A DNA stretch of 64,000 bases from positions 97,084,998-97,148,997 of the forward strand of contig CM056377.1 of assembly GCA_029718625.1 (NCBI GenBank). The letters are read 5' to 3'. A program made the position numbers and the translations under genes. Below are positions 21,781 through 32,704 of the stretch, piece after piece (position 1 is the stretch's first letter; each line of letters begins with the position of its first letter). The stretch is from Synaphobranchus kaupii. Its lineage: Eukaryota > Chordata > Actinopteri > Anguilliformes > Synaphobranchidae. The notes under the pieces are model-generated. The model saw only the letters and a list, made by a program, of their open reading frames with translations, did no database searches and was not told where the DNA came from.

Positions 21781-22170
21781 TCTCAGTTTTTGGATTCGGA
21801 ATGTATAAGGTGATTCGGAATGTTCCCTTTTCACGTTAATAAAAAAAAAAACACCCATTCGCAATATTAAAATGCTTTATACCATACTGTAGACGAGATT
21901 TTGATGAAGATCTACATGTAAAAATCTCGTTGTTCATCTGGAGTTTACCGGCGATATGGTCCAGAGAAAAACATAGCAGCTAGCGACTTTAGCTGGCACT
22001 GGTTATCAGAATTCTCAGTTTTTGTATTCGGAATCTATAAGGTGCATGTTCCCTTTTCACGTTAATTAAAAAAAACACCCATTCGCAATATTAAAATACA
22101 TTATACCATACTGTAGACAATTTTGATGAAGATCTACATGTAAAAATGTCGTTGTTCATCTGGAGTTTAC
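21781..22170. repeat. Direct duplication of about 165 bp (two copies)
   Basis: 21781-21949 and 22013-22170 are clear copies: both run TCTCAGTTTTTG.ATTCGGAA..., CCCTTTTCACGTTAAT, a poly-A stretch, CACCCATTCGCAATATTAAAA, then GATGAAGATCTACATGTAAA and GTTGTTCATCTGGAGTTTAC. Copies differ by point changes and small indels, so the event is not recent. Sequence is non-coding. Confidence 0.85.
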
Positions 22171-22689
22171 TGACCTAGCCACATCAGAAAACATTTCAGA
22201 GCGCCTCTTTGCCAGCATATCTTGGACCAATCGGATTTGAACAATCAGCATGATGCCAAGACAGGGGTTGGCCACAATTTGAATAACATTTCATTAAACT
22301 ATTACAAAATCCCTTCTGGGGTTATTTAGAATAAGGTGGCGAGCGCCTTATTTTTTTGGTGCCATTTTGCTTCTGAAGTGGCTGTAGAATTCTAAGACCC
22401 GCAGGACGCGCAGCACATGTAACGTTTTCAGGACACCTAAATAGACGAAAGTATCGATACATACCGATCGATTAACACCTAAAACATTTCACAGTGAGTT
22501 TTTCTTGTAATAAAATGTGTATTAACGACTTAAATGTGGATGTTTTATAATGACCCCATTGATTTCGGTACAGCGTTAAGTATAGGCACAAACGCTCGTA
22601 AACAGTCAAATTGGCATAATAATTTCTGGCTTCTAAAGTAAAAAAAATAACATTGTTGAAGTGTAAGTACACTTCTGAAACAAACGAAT

Positions 22690-25185
22690 AGCTTCATCTA
22701 CTCTCGTTTGGTAGATTTGGTAGAACCAACCCTCCTCAACCAGGTACACACCCCTGTGCCCAAACCCAGTCCGGCCTTACCCGCCCCAGTGGCAAAGATT
22801 CCAGCAACCTCTGCGGAGGCTAGCACAAGCGCCTTTAAAAAGGCGACTGAGCATAAGTAGGTCGGCTGGGCAAAGCCAGTGGGTTGTACCTCCACTGTCA
22901 GCTGGACGGGCAGGCCTGCCAAGCCCTGGTGGACACAGGGGCTACCATCTCCCTTGTCCGGCCAGGAGTACTCCACAACACCGGCGGGCCCCAACTTCCC
23001 GGGGCGTGGACGCCCACCGCCACACCGCTGACATCAGTGACGGGGGCAAAGATGGCGCTGAGGGGGAAGAAAGAGGTGACGGTGAGCGGGCAGGAGGTGT
23101 CGCACGAGTTCTGGCTAGCTGACATCGCTGACTCGTGCATCATCGGCCTGGACCTGCTGAAACGCTGGGGGAGCCTGTGTTGATGTGTCAAGGGCCAGCA
23201 TCACCCTTGGCATGGAGACTGTAGCCCTACAATCCGGCCCGACACGAAAACCGGCCCGACGAGCACGCCACCTAGCCACCACAGCCCGGCCAGCAAGCAA
23301 GCTACTCCAGCTAGCCACCGCACCCAAGCCACCGTCACTGACCACAGTGCCCCAGCCCGACCACTCGCTCGCCCACCACCACCAGCCTGCCACACAGCAA
23401 CCGCCTGCCCAGCCCAAACCAGCTCTGCCTGCTGAGACCACAGCAGCTGTCCATGCCCTGTGGCAACGAAGCAGCAGCGGGCTCAACCACCAGCAGCGCC
23501 AGCAGCTCAAAAGCCTCCTGGACGGAAACGCAGACCTTTTCGCGGTGCAGGATGAGGACTGTACCCAGACCGAGCTGCAGCCGCACTGGATGTCCCCTGC
23601 CAAGCGACTGGTGGCAGAGGAAAAGGTGAAGGAAATGGCAGCTGCTGATGTGATCGAGCCCTCCGACAGCCCGTGGGGCAGCCCCTGCGGTCCTGGTCCA
23701 GAAGAAGAGCGGGGAGTGGAGGTTCTGTGTAGACTACAGGCATCTTAACCTCCGCAGCGGCTACTGGCAGGTGAGGCTGGCACCCGAAGCGAAGCCTAAG
23801 ACCGCCTTTACTATCGGGCAGGATCTGTGGCAATTTCGGGTGATGCCCTTCGGGCTATGCAACGCGCCGGCCACGTTCGAGCGGCTGATGGAGCGGGTGC
23901 TAGCGGCCGTCCCTCGCAGTCGCTGTGTCGTGTACCTAGACGACCTCCTGGTATTTATTTATTTATTTATTTATTTTGTGTATGGATGTTGCATACTGCA
24001 TTTCTTATTGTTGCTTTTATCTTCCTCTGGCTGCTGCTGTAACAACAGAATTTTCCCCTGGGGATGAATAAAGTTGACCTTACCTTACTGTACACGCCAG
24101 CGACTTCCAGCAGGCCCTCGCTAACCTGACTGATGTGCTAGCTGCAATCCGCCAGGCGGGGTTGAGGCTAAACCCAAAGAAGTGCCAGCTTCTCCGGAGG
24201 GAGACGGCCTTCCTAGGGCACATCGTCAGCGAGCGGGGCGTAGCCACCAATCCAACTAAGGTGGCTGCTGTGAGGGACGGTCCCTGGCAACGTGGGTGAG
24301 CTGCGAAGCTTCTTGGGCCTGGCGTCTTACTATCGGTGCTTTGTCCGGGACTTCGCTACCCTGGCTAGCCCCCTGCATCGCTTAACGGATAAATGCCTGC
24401 CGTTTGTGTGGCAGGAGGGGCAATCCATAGCCTTTGACCAGCTCAGGGCGGCCCTCACTGAAGCTCCGGTGTTGGCGTACCCCGACGCCCAGCGACCCTT
24501 CATCGTCGACACCGATGCAAGTAACACCGGAGTGGGGGCCGTCCTGTCACAGGAGGACGAAGATGGCGAGCAAGTGGTGGCCTACTACAGCCGGGCCCTG
24601 GGGAAGGCGGAACGCAATTATTGCGTCACCAGGCGGGAGCTGCTCGCTGTGGTCAGGGCGTTGCACCACTTCCGGCCATACCTGCAAGGCAGCCACTTCC
24701 TCCTGCGCACCGACCACGCCTCGCTCACCTGGCTCCTAAATTTTAAAGACCCTGAGGGGCAAGTTGCTCACTGGCTGTAACAACTGCAAGGCTATGACTT
24801 CGAAGTCCGGCACCGGGCAGGCGACTTCATGGGAACGCAGACGCTTTATCGCGCCGGCCGTGCGCAGCCCAGGAGGGTCGCTACTGTAGCCGCCAAGAGG
24901 AAAAGGACCAGGTGAGCCCAGATGTGGCGGTGGTCCAGGCCAGGGGTGGCTGCCCCTGACGCCCATGGAGCTGCGAGAGGCCCAGGAAGCAGACCGCACG
25001 CTGGGCAAAGTGCAGGGCTGGCTGGAGGCGGGGCAGTGTCCTGAGCGGTCGGTGGTGTCGGCAGAGAGCCCAGAGCTTAAGAGCTACTACAGCCTGTACA
25101 GCAGCTTGGTGCAGCGCGACGGTCTCCTCTACAGACGGTGGCAGGCCCCAGGCCGGGGCAGCGACATCCTGCAGCTGTTGGTGGT
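22690..25185 (+). pseudogene. Ty3/Gypsy retrotransposon pol remnant, twice interrupted
   Basis: In order on the plus strand: aspartic protease (ALVDTGATISLV active site, 22926-22961; SCIIGLDLLKRWG); a linker; reverse transcriptase (GYWQVRLAPEAKPKTAF, FGLCNAPATFERLM, YLDDLLV at 23932-23953); RNase H (FIVDTDASNTGVGAVLS, YCVTRRELLAVV); and the start of integrase (LYRRWQAPG), which stops at 25185 where a Tc1 fragment abuts. Stops and frameshifts separate the parts, and a 139-bp retroposon tail sits straight after the RT active site. No LTRs were found. GC content (about 60 %) contrasts with the AT-rich flanks. Confidence 0.88.
23954..24092 (+). mobile_element. Retroposon 3'-tail insertion in the Gypsy RT
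   Basis: An (ATTT)n run, then TGCTGTAACAACAGAATTTT, CCCCTGGGGATGAATAAAGT and ACCTTACCTTACT, between GTA (23951-23953) and GTA (24090-24092), possibly a short target duplication. The text resembles the tail of a common fish LINE. RT coding resumes right after it (ASDFQQALANL), so the insertion is younger than the Gypsy copy. Confidence 0.6.
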
Positions 25186-25686
25186 ACACACAGCCAAGAA
25201 AACAAAGGAGTGGCTTCGGAGAAAGTCTGTGCATGTCCTTGAGTGGCAAAGCTAGAGCCCAGACCTGAATCCAATTGAACATCTGTGGAAAGAGCTGAAA
25301 ATGGCTGTGTACCGACGCTCCCCATCCAACCTGACGGAGCTTGCAAGGATATGCCAAGAGGAATGGGCAAAAATGTCCAGAAACAAGTGTGCCAAGCTCG
25401 TAGCTTCTTTCCCAAGACGCCTTGAAGCTGTAATCGCTGCCAAAGGTGCAGCAACCAAGTATGAGGGTAAGGGTGTGTACAGATATGTAACCCCTAAATA
25501 ACCTATTTTTGTCAGTAAAATAAAATTGCATATTTTCTAAAAACCTGTTTTCACTTCGTCATTATTGGCTATTGTATGTAGATGTTTGAGGCAAAAAATG
25601 AACTCAATCTATTGTAGTATAAGTCTGTAACGTAATAAAACGTGGAGAAGGTGAAAGGGGTGTGCAGACTTTCCGGCTTGACTGTA
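25186..25686 (+). mobile_element. Tc1-like transposon, C-terminal/3' half
   Basis: Plus-strand coding from [19 protein letters not shown], an in-frame stop where the family has Q, then [19 protein letters not shown] and [16 protein letters not shown] to a TAA at 25499-25501. Then the 3' TIR ends GTGTGCAGACTTTCCGGCTT and GACTGTA. It is the same family as the piece at 43374-44727 but contains the half missing there. The left edge at 25185 is a truncation directly against Gypsy integrase. Confidence 0.85.
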
Positions 25687-25713
25687 TGTCGAATTCAAAT
25701 ACCCCCTGGTTTT

Positions 25714-26340
25714 TGTGAGTTTGTGATTCCCGTACCCCACCCACAACCCCTAAACATAACCTCACAGGTGTTCACGTAACTCGGGCTCATGCCCGAACTG
25801 TTAAGATAGTGGGGTTGTATGCTCCACGCTACTGTGGCATTTCCGGTACCCTGTTTCTCGGTTACAACAGTAAAGGTGTTGTAGGAAGCCATGTTGTCGG
25901 CCTGTGACATACCTCGCCTTTCAAGTTAGTATATAGTTCTGTGGCATATACGCTCTACTTCTTTTACATTTTTACTTCCGAGTTACTTACTGAAATTGTC
26001 GGGTGAGTGCACAGTTCTGCAGGGCCACGTTCAATCTGAAAACGGTGTGCACCGTTTTGCTACGGTTTCCGGGTTGAACGACATGTTTCCTCGAAACGGT
26101 GTGCAATGGGCTTTGAGGTACGTTTTCTCTCGTTTGGTGGGTGTGTCAGAGGTGTTACCCAATCAGCAGCGACGTGTATATAAACCCCGCCATATTAAAA
26201 AGGCAACGCTTGCATAACACAACAGGGTGTTCAACGCACCACTGTTTCCGTTTAAATAAACATTTTGCTACGTTTTGTCGGGGCTGAACGCAGCCCCGAT
26301 GAGTGTGCTCCTGAATTCCCTCAACAAAACCCCGGAAATA
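25714..26340. repeat. Unclassified LTR- or promoter-like repeat unit
   Basis: 25714-25815 recurs at 47600-47697 (GTGATTCCCGTACCCCACCC ... CGGGCTCATGCCCGAACTGT), so the left part is a dispersed repeat. Further on are a near-palindrome AAAACGGTG-TG-CACCGTTTT (26038-26057), a TATATAAA box (26177-26184), an AAATAAA signal (about 26253-26259) and a perfect 8-bp-stem hairpin CGGGGCTG-AACG-CAGCCCCG (26279-26298). The TATA to AAATAAA spacing of about 75 bp resembles a compact LTR or small-element promoter, but no TG...CA boundaries were fixed. Confidence 0.35.
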
Positions 26341-26470
26341 AGGGGTTCATCCTGGTATTTTAAGTGCCCCCATTTGTGAGAAAAAGTCGCCCACTCAAAA
26401 GCTTTTTGACGAAGTGGACTCAAATATGCGTAGTCAAAAGGGTGTAGGGCTCTGATTCGGACACAGCCAT

Positions 26471-26618
26471 GGTGTATTCAAATGAACTTGGAAGTCCGAA
26501 TATTTCCGACTTCCGAGAAGAAAAAACTATTTGAACATGACAATAATGTCACGTTCAGATCGTTTTTTCTTCTCGTAAATTGGAAATATTCTGACTTCCG
26601 AGATCATTTGAATACACC
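26471..26618. mobile_element. Fold-back MITE
   Basis: 148-bp near-palindrome: GGTGTATTCAAATGAACTTG..., with TTCCGACTTCCGAGAAGAAA on the left, matched in reverse by TTTCTTCTCGTAAATTGGAA ... CATTTGAATACACC on the right. Central spacer about 35 bp. No coding capacity. It lies directly next to an isolated GGGCTGTGTCCGAATCAG-family end (26446-26467). Confidence 0.75.
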
Positions 26619-27182
26619 AAGAGTTTTAACAATACCGCTTCCGATTCCGGTATGATCCTGATGACGTAGGTACTCGGAAAGCTATTTTTAGTACTGGGAA
26701 AATCCATCTCAACATATCTGCGCCTTCGAAATTTTTCAAAAACATTTATGCATATTAATTAGCTGGACTCAGTCATTTTTGCACATCCTTTTGTTTTCCC
26801 GTATAAGAATTTTGATTAAATCACCATTTTTGAGGACCACTATAGAAAAATGAAATGTAGTTATAACTCGATATAGTTCACTAATGTTTGTGGCATGAAC
26901 TATAAGAAAAGTAACATTCCAACACATACCAATTCTTTATTCATCAACATTTTTATATTTAAAAAGTGAAAAAATGCATATTTTCACCTTTTCACCAAAA
27001 ATGGCTGAAAACGCTATATAAAACAGATATCGTTTTTTGAGCATAACTTAAGACCCGAATGTCGCTTTTCAAAAATTATTTCTGTTTTGTGTTCCTTTCA
27101 TCAAGCTGCTTAATTTGAGCTATAATTTAGTAGTACTGATACAACTTCTAAAAATGGTGTGACCTGCCTAGTAAAAGACGTA

Positions 27183-29148
27183 GGGCCCTATCTTGGCGAT
27201 CTTGGCGCTTAGTCTAAGCGCATGGCGCTAAGTCCATTTAGGGCGTGTCCAAGTCCACTTTTGCTATTTTAACGGCGTGTTTTTTTGGCGCTAAGCACGG
27301 CGCATGGCGCAACTGGGCTGAACCTAGTCGCTTCATTAATTATAGGTGTGTCTTGGGCGTAACATTCAATAAACCAATCAAAATGTCATATCCCATTCCC
27401 TTTAAAAGCCTGCTTTTCCACCTTGGCGGATTGCTTATGATGGCGAAACAGACATGCTCGTGCGTGTTTAGTGTGATCAAGGAATAGGCTAAATGGAGTA
27501 TGATCAATATTATTCGGATTAACCATTAGCCTATGAGTTCCCGGTAATTCCAGACAGGGCTGTTATTTTACAAAATATGTGCGGTTAAATTTCGTTAAAA
27601 GGACCTGCAACAGCTGAGAATAAGCTATCAATGGCTTCAGTCTCACCTTAGAAAACGCCAAATTAGCCTGCTTGTTCAGCGAATTTCGTTTGATTATGCA
27701 ATGAAAGTGTCAAACATCAAGTTCAAGCTTCATCCAAAGTTCATTAGGCTACCTGCATAGTAGGCTAATATTGATTAATAACATACATACCGTTGTTTTG
27801 CCTTAATGATGACACTAAATAGCCATACAATAAAGCTGTCAGGTTCGCAACCCATAAGTTCACGCATATTTCCCCTTGTTTAATAATGTCCTGTTTATGG
27901 AAATGTGACCAACCTGTTTTACTCGTAGCGTAATCCTTTAAAACAATCCACTTTCCCAGGAAGACCGTTAAACGTGCGACTTACAGCAGGGGAAACAGAA
28001 CATGCAGCTCACGTGCAGAGAATGGCATTAAAATTAATTGTGAATTAATTGTGTAACTTGCTGCAAATTTGTTTTAGTTTCTAATTAGACACTTAGTTCT
28101 CTTTAAAATCGTTTTGTTCAGTTAAGGAATAACGGGTGAAATCAGCTGGGTTTTAAACGGTGAGAGTATGGAAACCTGGTCACTGTAATTTAAAAAAATA
28201 TGAAGGACGAAGAATAGCTAAGGTTACAATTTAGTTAACATGGTGACATCTCTGTTTTTTAACCATAGGCTATCGAAAAAAAACTTATGCACAGCGAATC
28301 CGCTGTAGCCTAGGCTATTTGAAAAACAATAAATGCAATATTCACTGGACAAGGTTTTGAACTTTTTTCAGTCACAAACCATTCTATTTACTTACAGGCT
28401 GTATTCACAGATAAACAGAGCTGTATTGTAATGACATCTGAAGCGCATTTTCAGAACTTAAATGTCCGTCTATTGCCGTGCGCGAGTTTTCCATTGAATG
28501 ACAATTCACGCATTAGGTGCAAAGACAATTCGCGCATTAGGCTTGATAGCTATAGGTGTTATCAGCTCCTTTTTAATGGATAGCCATTGTCCCGTACCAT
28601 CGCACATCGCCTGGATGTTGATGGAGTGGGCTGAGAGCAATGTAATGTGGCATTGTTTCCCTTCGCTGATGGAAAGGTATGTGGACCTATGGAACCTTTT
28701 ATTATTATGCATTTTTGATATAGCCTACACAATAATAATATTTCACATTATGATCTAGATATTTTAGTCATGCCTGTGCACGCCCCTGTGTGTAACAGAC
28801 AGGAGGGTATGCGCGTTGTGCACACGCCTATGTAGACGTACTTATATGCGCCGTTAAAATAGCATGTAAACAACTGCGACATGACTTTAGACCAGGTTTG
28901 TGGTGGTTCTAGCGCAAGCGCTTTCTGCTGGCTCAAGATAGCAATACTCCAAAAAGAATCCTGGCCACTCCTCATCTTAAGACCAACACGCCCAGTTCAC
29001 TAATGATGGCGCAAGAGTTACGCCGTCAACATGCTAGTTTGACGGCGTAAGCGTTAGGCGCTATTATGGACCTAGCGCCGGGTGTAAGATAGCAAAGACA
29101 CTTGCGTTTGCGTTAGCGCCGCTTTGCGCCGGGTGTAAGATATGGCCC
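27183..29148. mobile_element. Non-autonomous DNA transposon with GGGCC(C/A)TATCTT ends
   Basis: Left end GGGCCCTATCTTGGCGATCT with CTAAGCGCATGGCGCTAAGT behind it. The right end, reversed, is GGGCCATATCTTACACCCGG with GCGCTAACGC blocks. About 2 kb. The subterminal regions are dense in GGCGC/GCGCC motifs, as in many hAT or Harbinger elements; flanks share only GTA. I see no transposase inside. The open frame at 28498-28758 is not recognised. Confidence 0.55.
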
Positions 29149-29990
29149 GTAGTGTGTATGTGCATATCTATGTTACAAGGGTGGGTCATATTACGAAATA
29201 CTCTTTTTTATTTTTGTTAATTCTATCTTCATTCATAGTCTACACTTTGTAACAATTGTCATATGTCAACTGATTGATATTCTCAATGAAAATTACAAAC
29301 TACTTCCTCACTAGTTTGGAAAGAGTTTTGCGGGATTTCTTTCGCACACTGCTTGCAATGTAAGGGATCAGGGCACATAGTAAACAGGGGTCTGAGTGGA
29401 CAGGGAACAGGGCTCTGATTCGGACACAGCCCAGGTCATAGAATCCAGGAGAGAATCCCAACAGGGCATAGTATAGGTACTCAAATAGCTACAGACTATT
29501 CTAAACATATTATAGGCCTACCAAATAAATAAAAAAATACAAAAACGTTTAGGCCTAGACTAGAGACAAGAGGAATGGGAGCGGCAAAAGGTCAGATTGC
29601 GCAAAAGGTCAGATTCGAACATACAGTTCTAACGCAAAATATTGTTCGGTTAACATTGTTGTATTAATGTAAAAAAAAGTCAAATAAATAACAGTTTCAA
29701 CAACAGTTTGTTTCACACACGGTAACTAGGCTACTGTCAATCTCACACAAATGCCGGTAAAAATATCCCTCTGTGTGTAGCCTACTATGTTCTTCTCTTG
29801 TGGTAACTGTGTCTGACTGTGGGGACCGAAGTTTCGAGGCTCGCCTTGACCAAGATTTCTTTATTATTTCTTCATTCATTTGCCACAAAAAGGATGTGCA
29901 CTTCAGCTCTGTCAGTTTATCCTTTTCACACATAACACAATGTCACCATAAAAATTAACTACTACGAAAATGAAGCATTTTCAATAATAT

Positions 29991-30824
29991 TGTGAGGCAC
30001 CCGGATTCCATCCCGGGTTTTCCCATTGTCTCACAGTCCACCCTGTGTTTCCCCTCTCTCCCTCCTACTTGTGTCCTGCACTCCCCACACCTGAATTGTG
30101 TTTTCCTCTGGTGTCCTCGTTACCCTTCTCCCACCTGTTGCTCATTTTGTCCTCATCATGTCTTGTATATAGTCTGCCCTGTCTCTTTGTTCAGGGCCGG
30201 ACCGTCTTGTGTTGCTCGTCTATTTTGTGAGCTGTGTTTCCCGTTGTGTTCTTGTCTTGTTTGGTACCCCCCGGTGATGTACCCTCGTGTCATGGACCCC
30301 CTCATCTCATCTTGTCTTGGTCTTGTTCCCTCCAGGCTCCCCTGTTCCCTCCAGGCTTCCTCGTTCCTGTCCCCCCACGGCTAGAGTGCCGTCGCGGGCC
30401 CCCCCGCGCTATCCGCAGGACCCCCGCACCTGTTCCTACCCCTAGGCTGAGTGCCGCCCCCAGGTTTTGAAGGTTGTGTTCCCTGGGCCTCCCCTGCACC
30501 TGTTCCTGACCCCACGGCCAGCATGCCGTCCTTAAGCTGGACCCCACGGCCTGGGTCACGTCTTGTTCCTGTTCCCCCACGGCCTGAGCGCCGTCTCTGC
30601 CCAGCCTTAGCTCCTGACCCCTCCTTAGCTCCTGACCTCTCCTTAGCTCCTGACCCCTCCTTAGTTCCTGACCTCTTTAGTTCCTGACCCGTCCTGTTCC
30701 TGACCCGTCTGTGTCTGTCTTGCCCCTGCCTGTGTTTCAATAAATGTACTCCCTGTGAAGTTTCCCCTTGAGCCGTCTCCGAGTCTTGCGTTTGGGTCCG
30801 GTCCCCCCTGCGGGAATCCTAACA
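29991..30824 (+). mobile_element. Solo LTR (Ty3/Gypsy-type) with 5-bp target duplication
   Basis: Runs TGTGAGGCACCC ... GGGAATCCTAACA and is flanked on both sides by AATAT (29986-29990 and 30825-30829), the exact 5-bp duplication of LTR integration. Inside: TATA-like TTGTATATAG (about 30161-30170), a CT-rich body, and a poly-A signal CAATAAATGT (about 30736). At 30600-30715 a 15-20 bp CTCCTTAGCTCCTGACC unit repeats about seven times. No internal region or second LTR is present, consistent with LTR-LTR recombination. Long open frames on both strands are composition artefacts. Confidence 0.88.
30600..30715. repeat. Minisatellite inside the solo LTR
   Basis: Degenerate direct repeats of about 17 bp, consensus close to CCTTAGCTCCTGACC(C/T)CT, decaying to TTCCTGACCCGTC at the right. 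Confidence 0.75.
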
Positions 30825-31390
30825 AATATAACCAATAAGCCCAAGCAGAATCATTTTTATATACCATCAATTCAACCAAGATATCACTTTCATGGTTAGG
30901 CACTTTTTTTTAAAATTACAGTAGCCTCCGAACATATCATAGTCTCCAGACAACGTATTGCAACCACAATTAATTATAACAATAATCATAATATCTGTGG
31001 TAGGCTAAATACTTTCTTTCACAGTAGTAGTCTAGCTATTGTATTCTTTTCTGATGCACAGATTCATGGGAAATAGGTATGTGTGGTGTGTTGTCCGATA
31101 AAGCTTTTGTTAGCTAACGTTTTACCAGATAAACGTCAGTCAGCTGCTTAGGAAGCAACTACAAGCTAGGCTACTAAGCTTACCTACATGGTTCGGTAGG
31201 CTACCAAAAGATTTCCCTTAGGTAACAGTACACTACCGGAAAACAATTACTGAAACTGCGCTGGCCTTAGGCTGCGTTCGTTATGAATTCAGCAGCTCGT
31301 AGCCCCGACATGGAAGTTTGGAGTTACGAGCTCAGAGTGTTCCAGTTCTCACTTTGTAGGCCTACCAACCATAGCTGAAGGTAAGAACAT

Positions 31391-31961
31391 GGGTTCATTC
31401 CAAATCGCTTATTTTTACTCCTTGCGTCCTTTCCTCGCTCCTTAGCTCCGCCCAACGGAGGACGCGAGGAAATGATGCAAGGATCGTAGGATGGAGGAAA
31501 CGAGGCAACCTGCATTAGGCAAATGGAACGTCCTTGCTCAATCAAGCGTCAGCATCATATTATGCTCACGTGCTTAACTATAATGCTTTTTAGCTTATTT
31601 TTCCAAGAATAAACAGTGTTTTTGTTATTTGTAAAAAATTAGTGTCATTATGGATTAGTGCTTTATAATACATTGGAAGGAACGGTAAAATTGCATTTGT
31701 GTAGGGGTGTGCCTGCGACATGGCAGATGTGAAGAGTGGTTGATAATTTATAGTACATGTCACACGTTCCGAGAAAAGGCTTCCGCAAAGGCTACACTTG
31801 TGTTTCCTCACCGAAGGACCCTCATTCCCCACTCCTCGCTCCTCCGAGGAGCATTTAGCGGTTTGGAATGTCCTTAAAGATGGCGAACCTCAATTGATTT
31901 CCAGGTCAGGCGAGGACCGAGGAGAAGAGGTTGGATAAAATAAGCGAGTGGAATTCACCCC
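31391..31961. mobile_element. MITE with GGGTTCATTCCAAATCGCTT ends
   Basis: Left GGGTTCATTCCAAATCGCTT, right GAGTGGAATTCACCCC in reverse with CGCTTATTTT inside. About 570 bp. Subterminal GAGGA/TCCTC blocks occur in both orientations. It is non-coding; the minus open frame at 31324-31545 is incidental. Confidence 0.65.
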
Positions 31962-31990
31962 ATGTCGCTAGCACCTAAAGCTTCAGAGGG

Positions 31991-32300
31991 AGGCTGCGTC
32001 CCAATATTCTTCACTCCCCAGCTCCTTTCCTCCACTCCCCCACTACCACTCCTCTCCTGCCCGGAAATATGCAAAACTGCCTGAAAGTTTAGAGTACAAG
32101 TATTTGCATGTACAGTATACAATGTACCTGACATTGCGGGTTGCGTTGAGACATTAATTAATATGTAACCATTAATACGTAATTAAGATGTAATCAGCGA
32201 CATTAGATTAAAACACAAAGATCCATTTTCGGTGCACGGAGGAGAGGAGGTGGTAGTGGAGGAAAGGAATGTGCATTTTTCGAGTACTGGGACGCACCCC
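31991..32300. mobile_element. MITE with GGCTGCGTCCCAATA ends
   Basis: Left GGCTGCGTCCCAATATTCTT, right GTACTGGGACGCACC in reverse. The subterminal CTCCTTTCCTCCACTCCCCC pairs with GGTAGTGGAGGAAAGGAA. About 310 bp, 30 bp from the preceding MITE and related to it in style. Confidence 0.65.
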
Positions 32301-32704
32301 TATGCTAATTTGTCGCATAGAGGAAGAGAAAAACGCATACAGCAAGCCAGTGTTGTATAGCCTAACGTTACATGTATTTCTATATAATACAAATACGCCA
32401 ATCTTAAAAATGTATTTCAATGTTTAGGCTACTTATGCAAACTGTTTAGGCTGCATTATTATTATTATAATTATTATTATGTATTTATTGATTTATTGAA
32501 TATTTGGATTTCTATAGAAACCTGTGTGGTCCTACAGAGCCTAGATGTTTCTTGATATAAATGTCTGTTTGTGAATTGTAAAGAAATCTCTAGCAGCAGC
32601 AAACATGTTAAAACCATTTTCTAAAGTAAACTTGCCAACAAAGTATAGACATATCCATTCTGGAGTGTAATTATTCATCAACTGTTTAAAACATTCATTG
32701 AAAG

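Noticed and set aside
23115..23603. Minus-strand 162-codon frame
   Set aside because: Antisense to the GC-rich Gypsy pol; Trp/Gly-rich shadow composition.
25186..25501. Functional Tc1 transposase
   Set aside because: Only the C-terminal part is present, with an in-frame stop after LEWQS.
30302..30740. Overlapping long frames on both strands at the solo LTR
   Set aside because: Repeat composition (minisatellite) gives open frames; no conserved motif.
32459..32500. ATT-rich low-complexity stretch as a replication or matrix-attachment site
   Set aside because: Simple ATTATT microsatellite; no further evidence.
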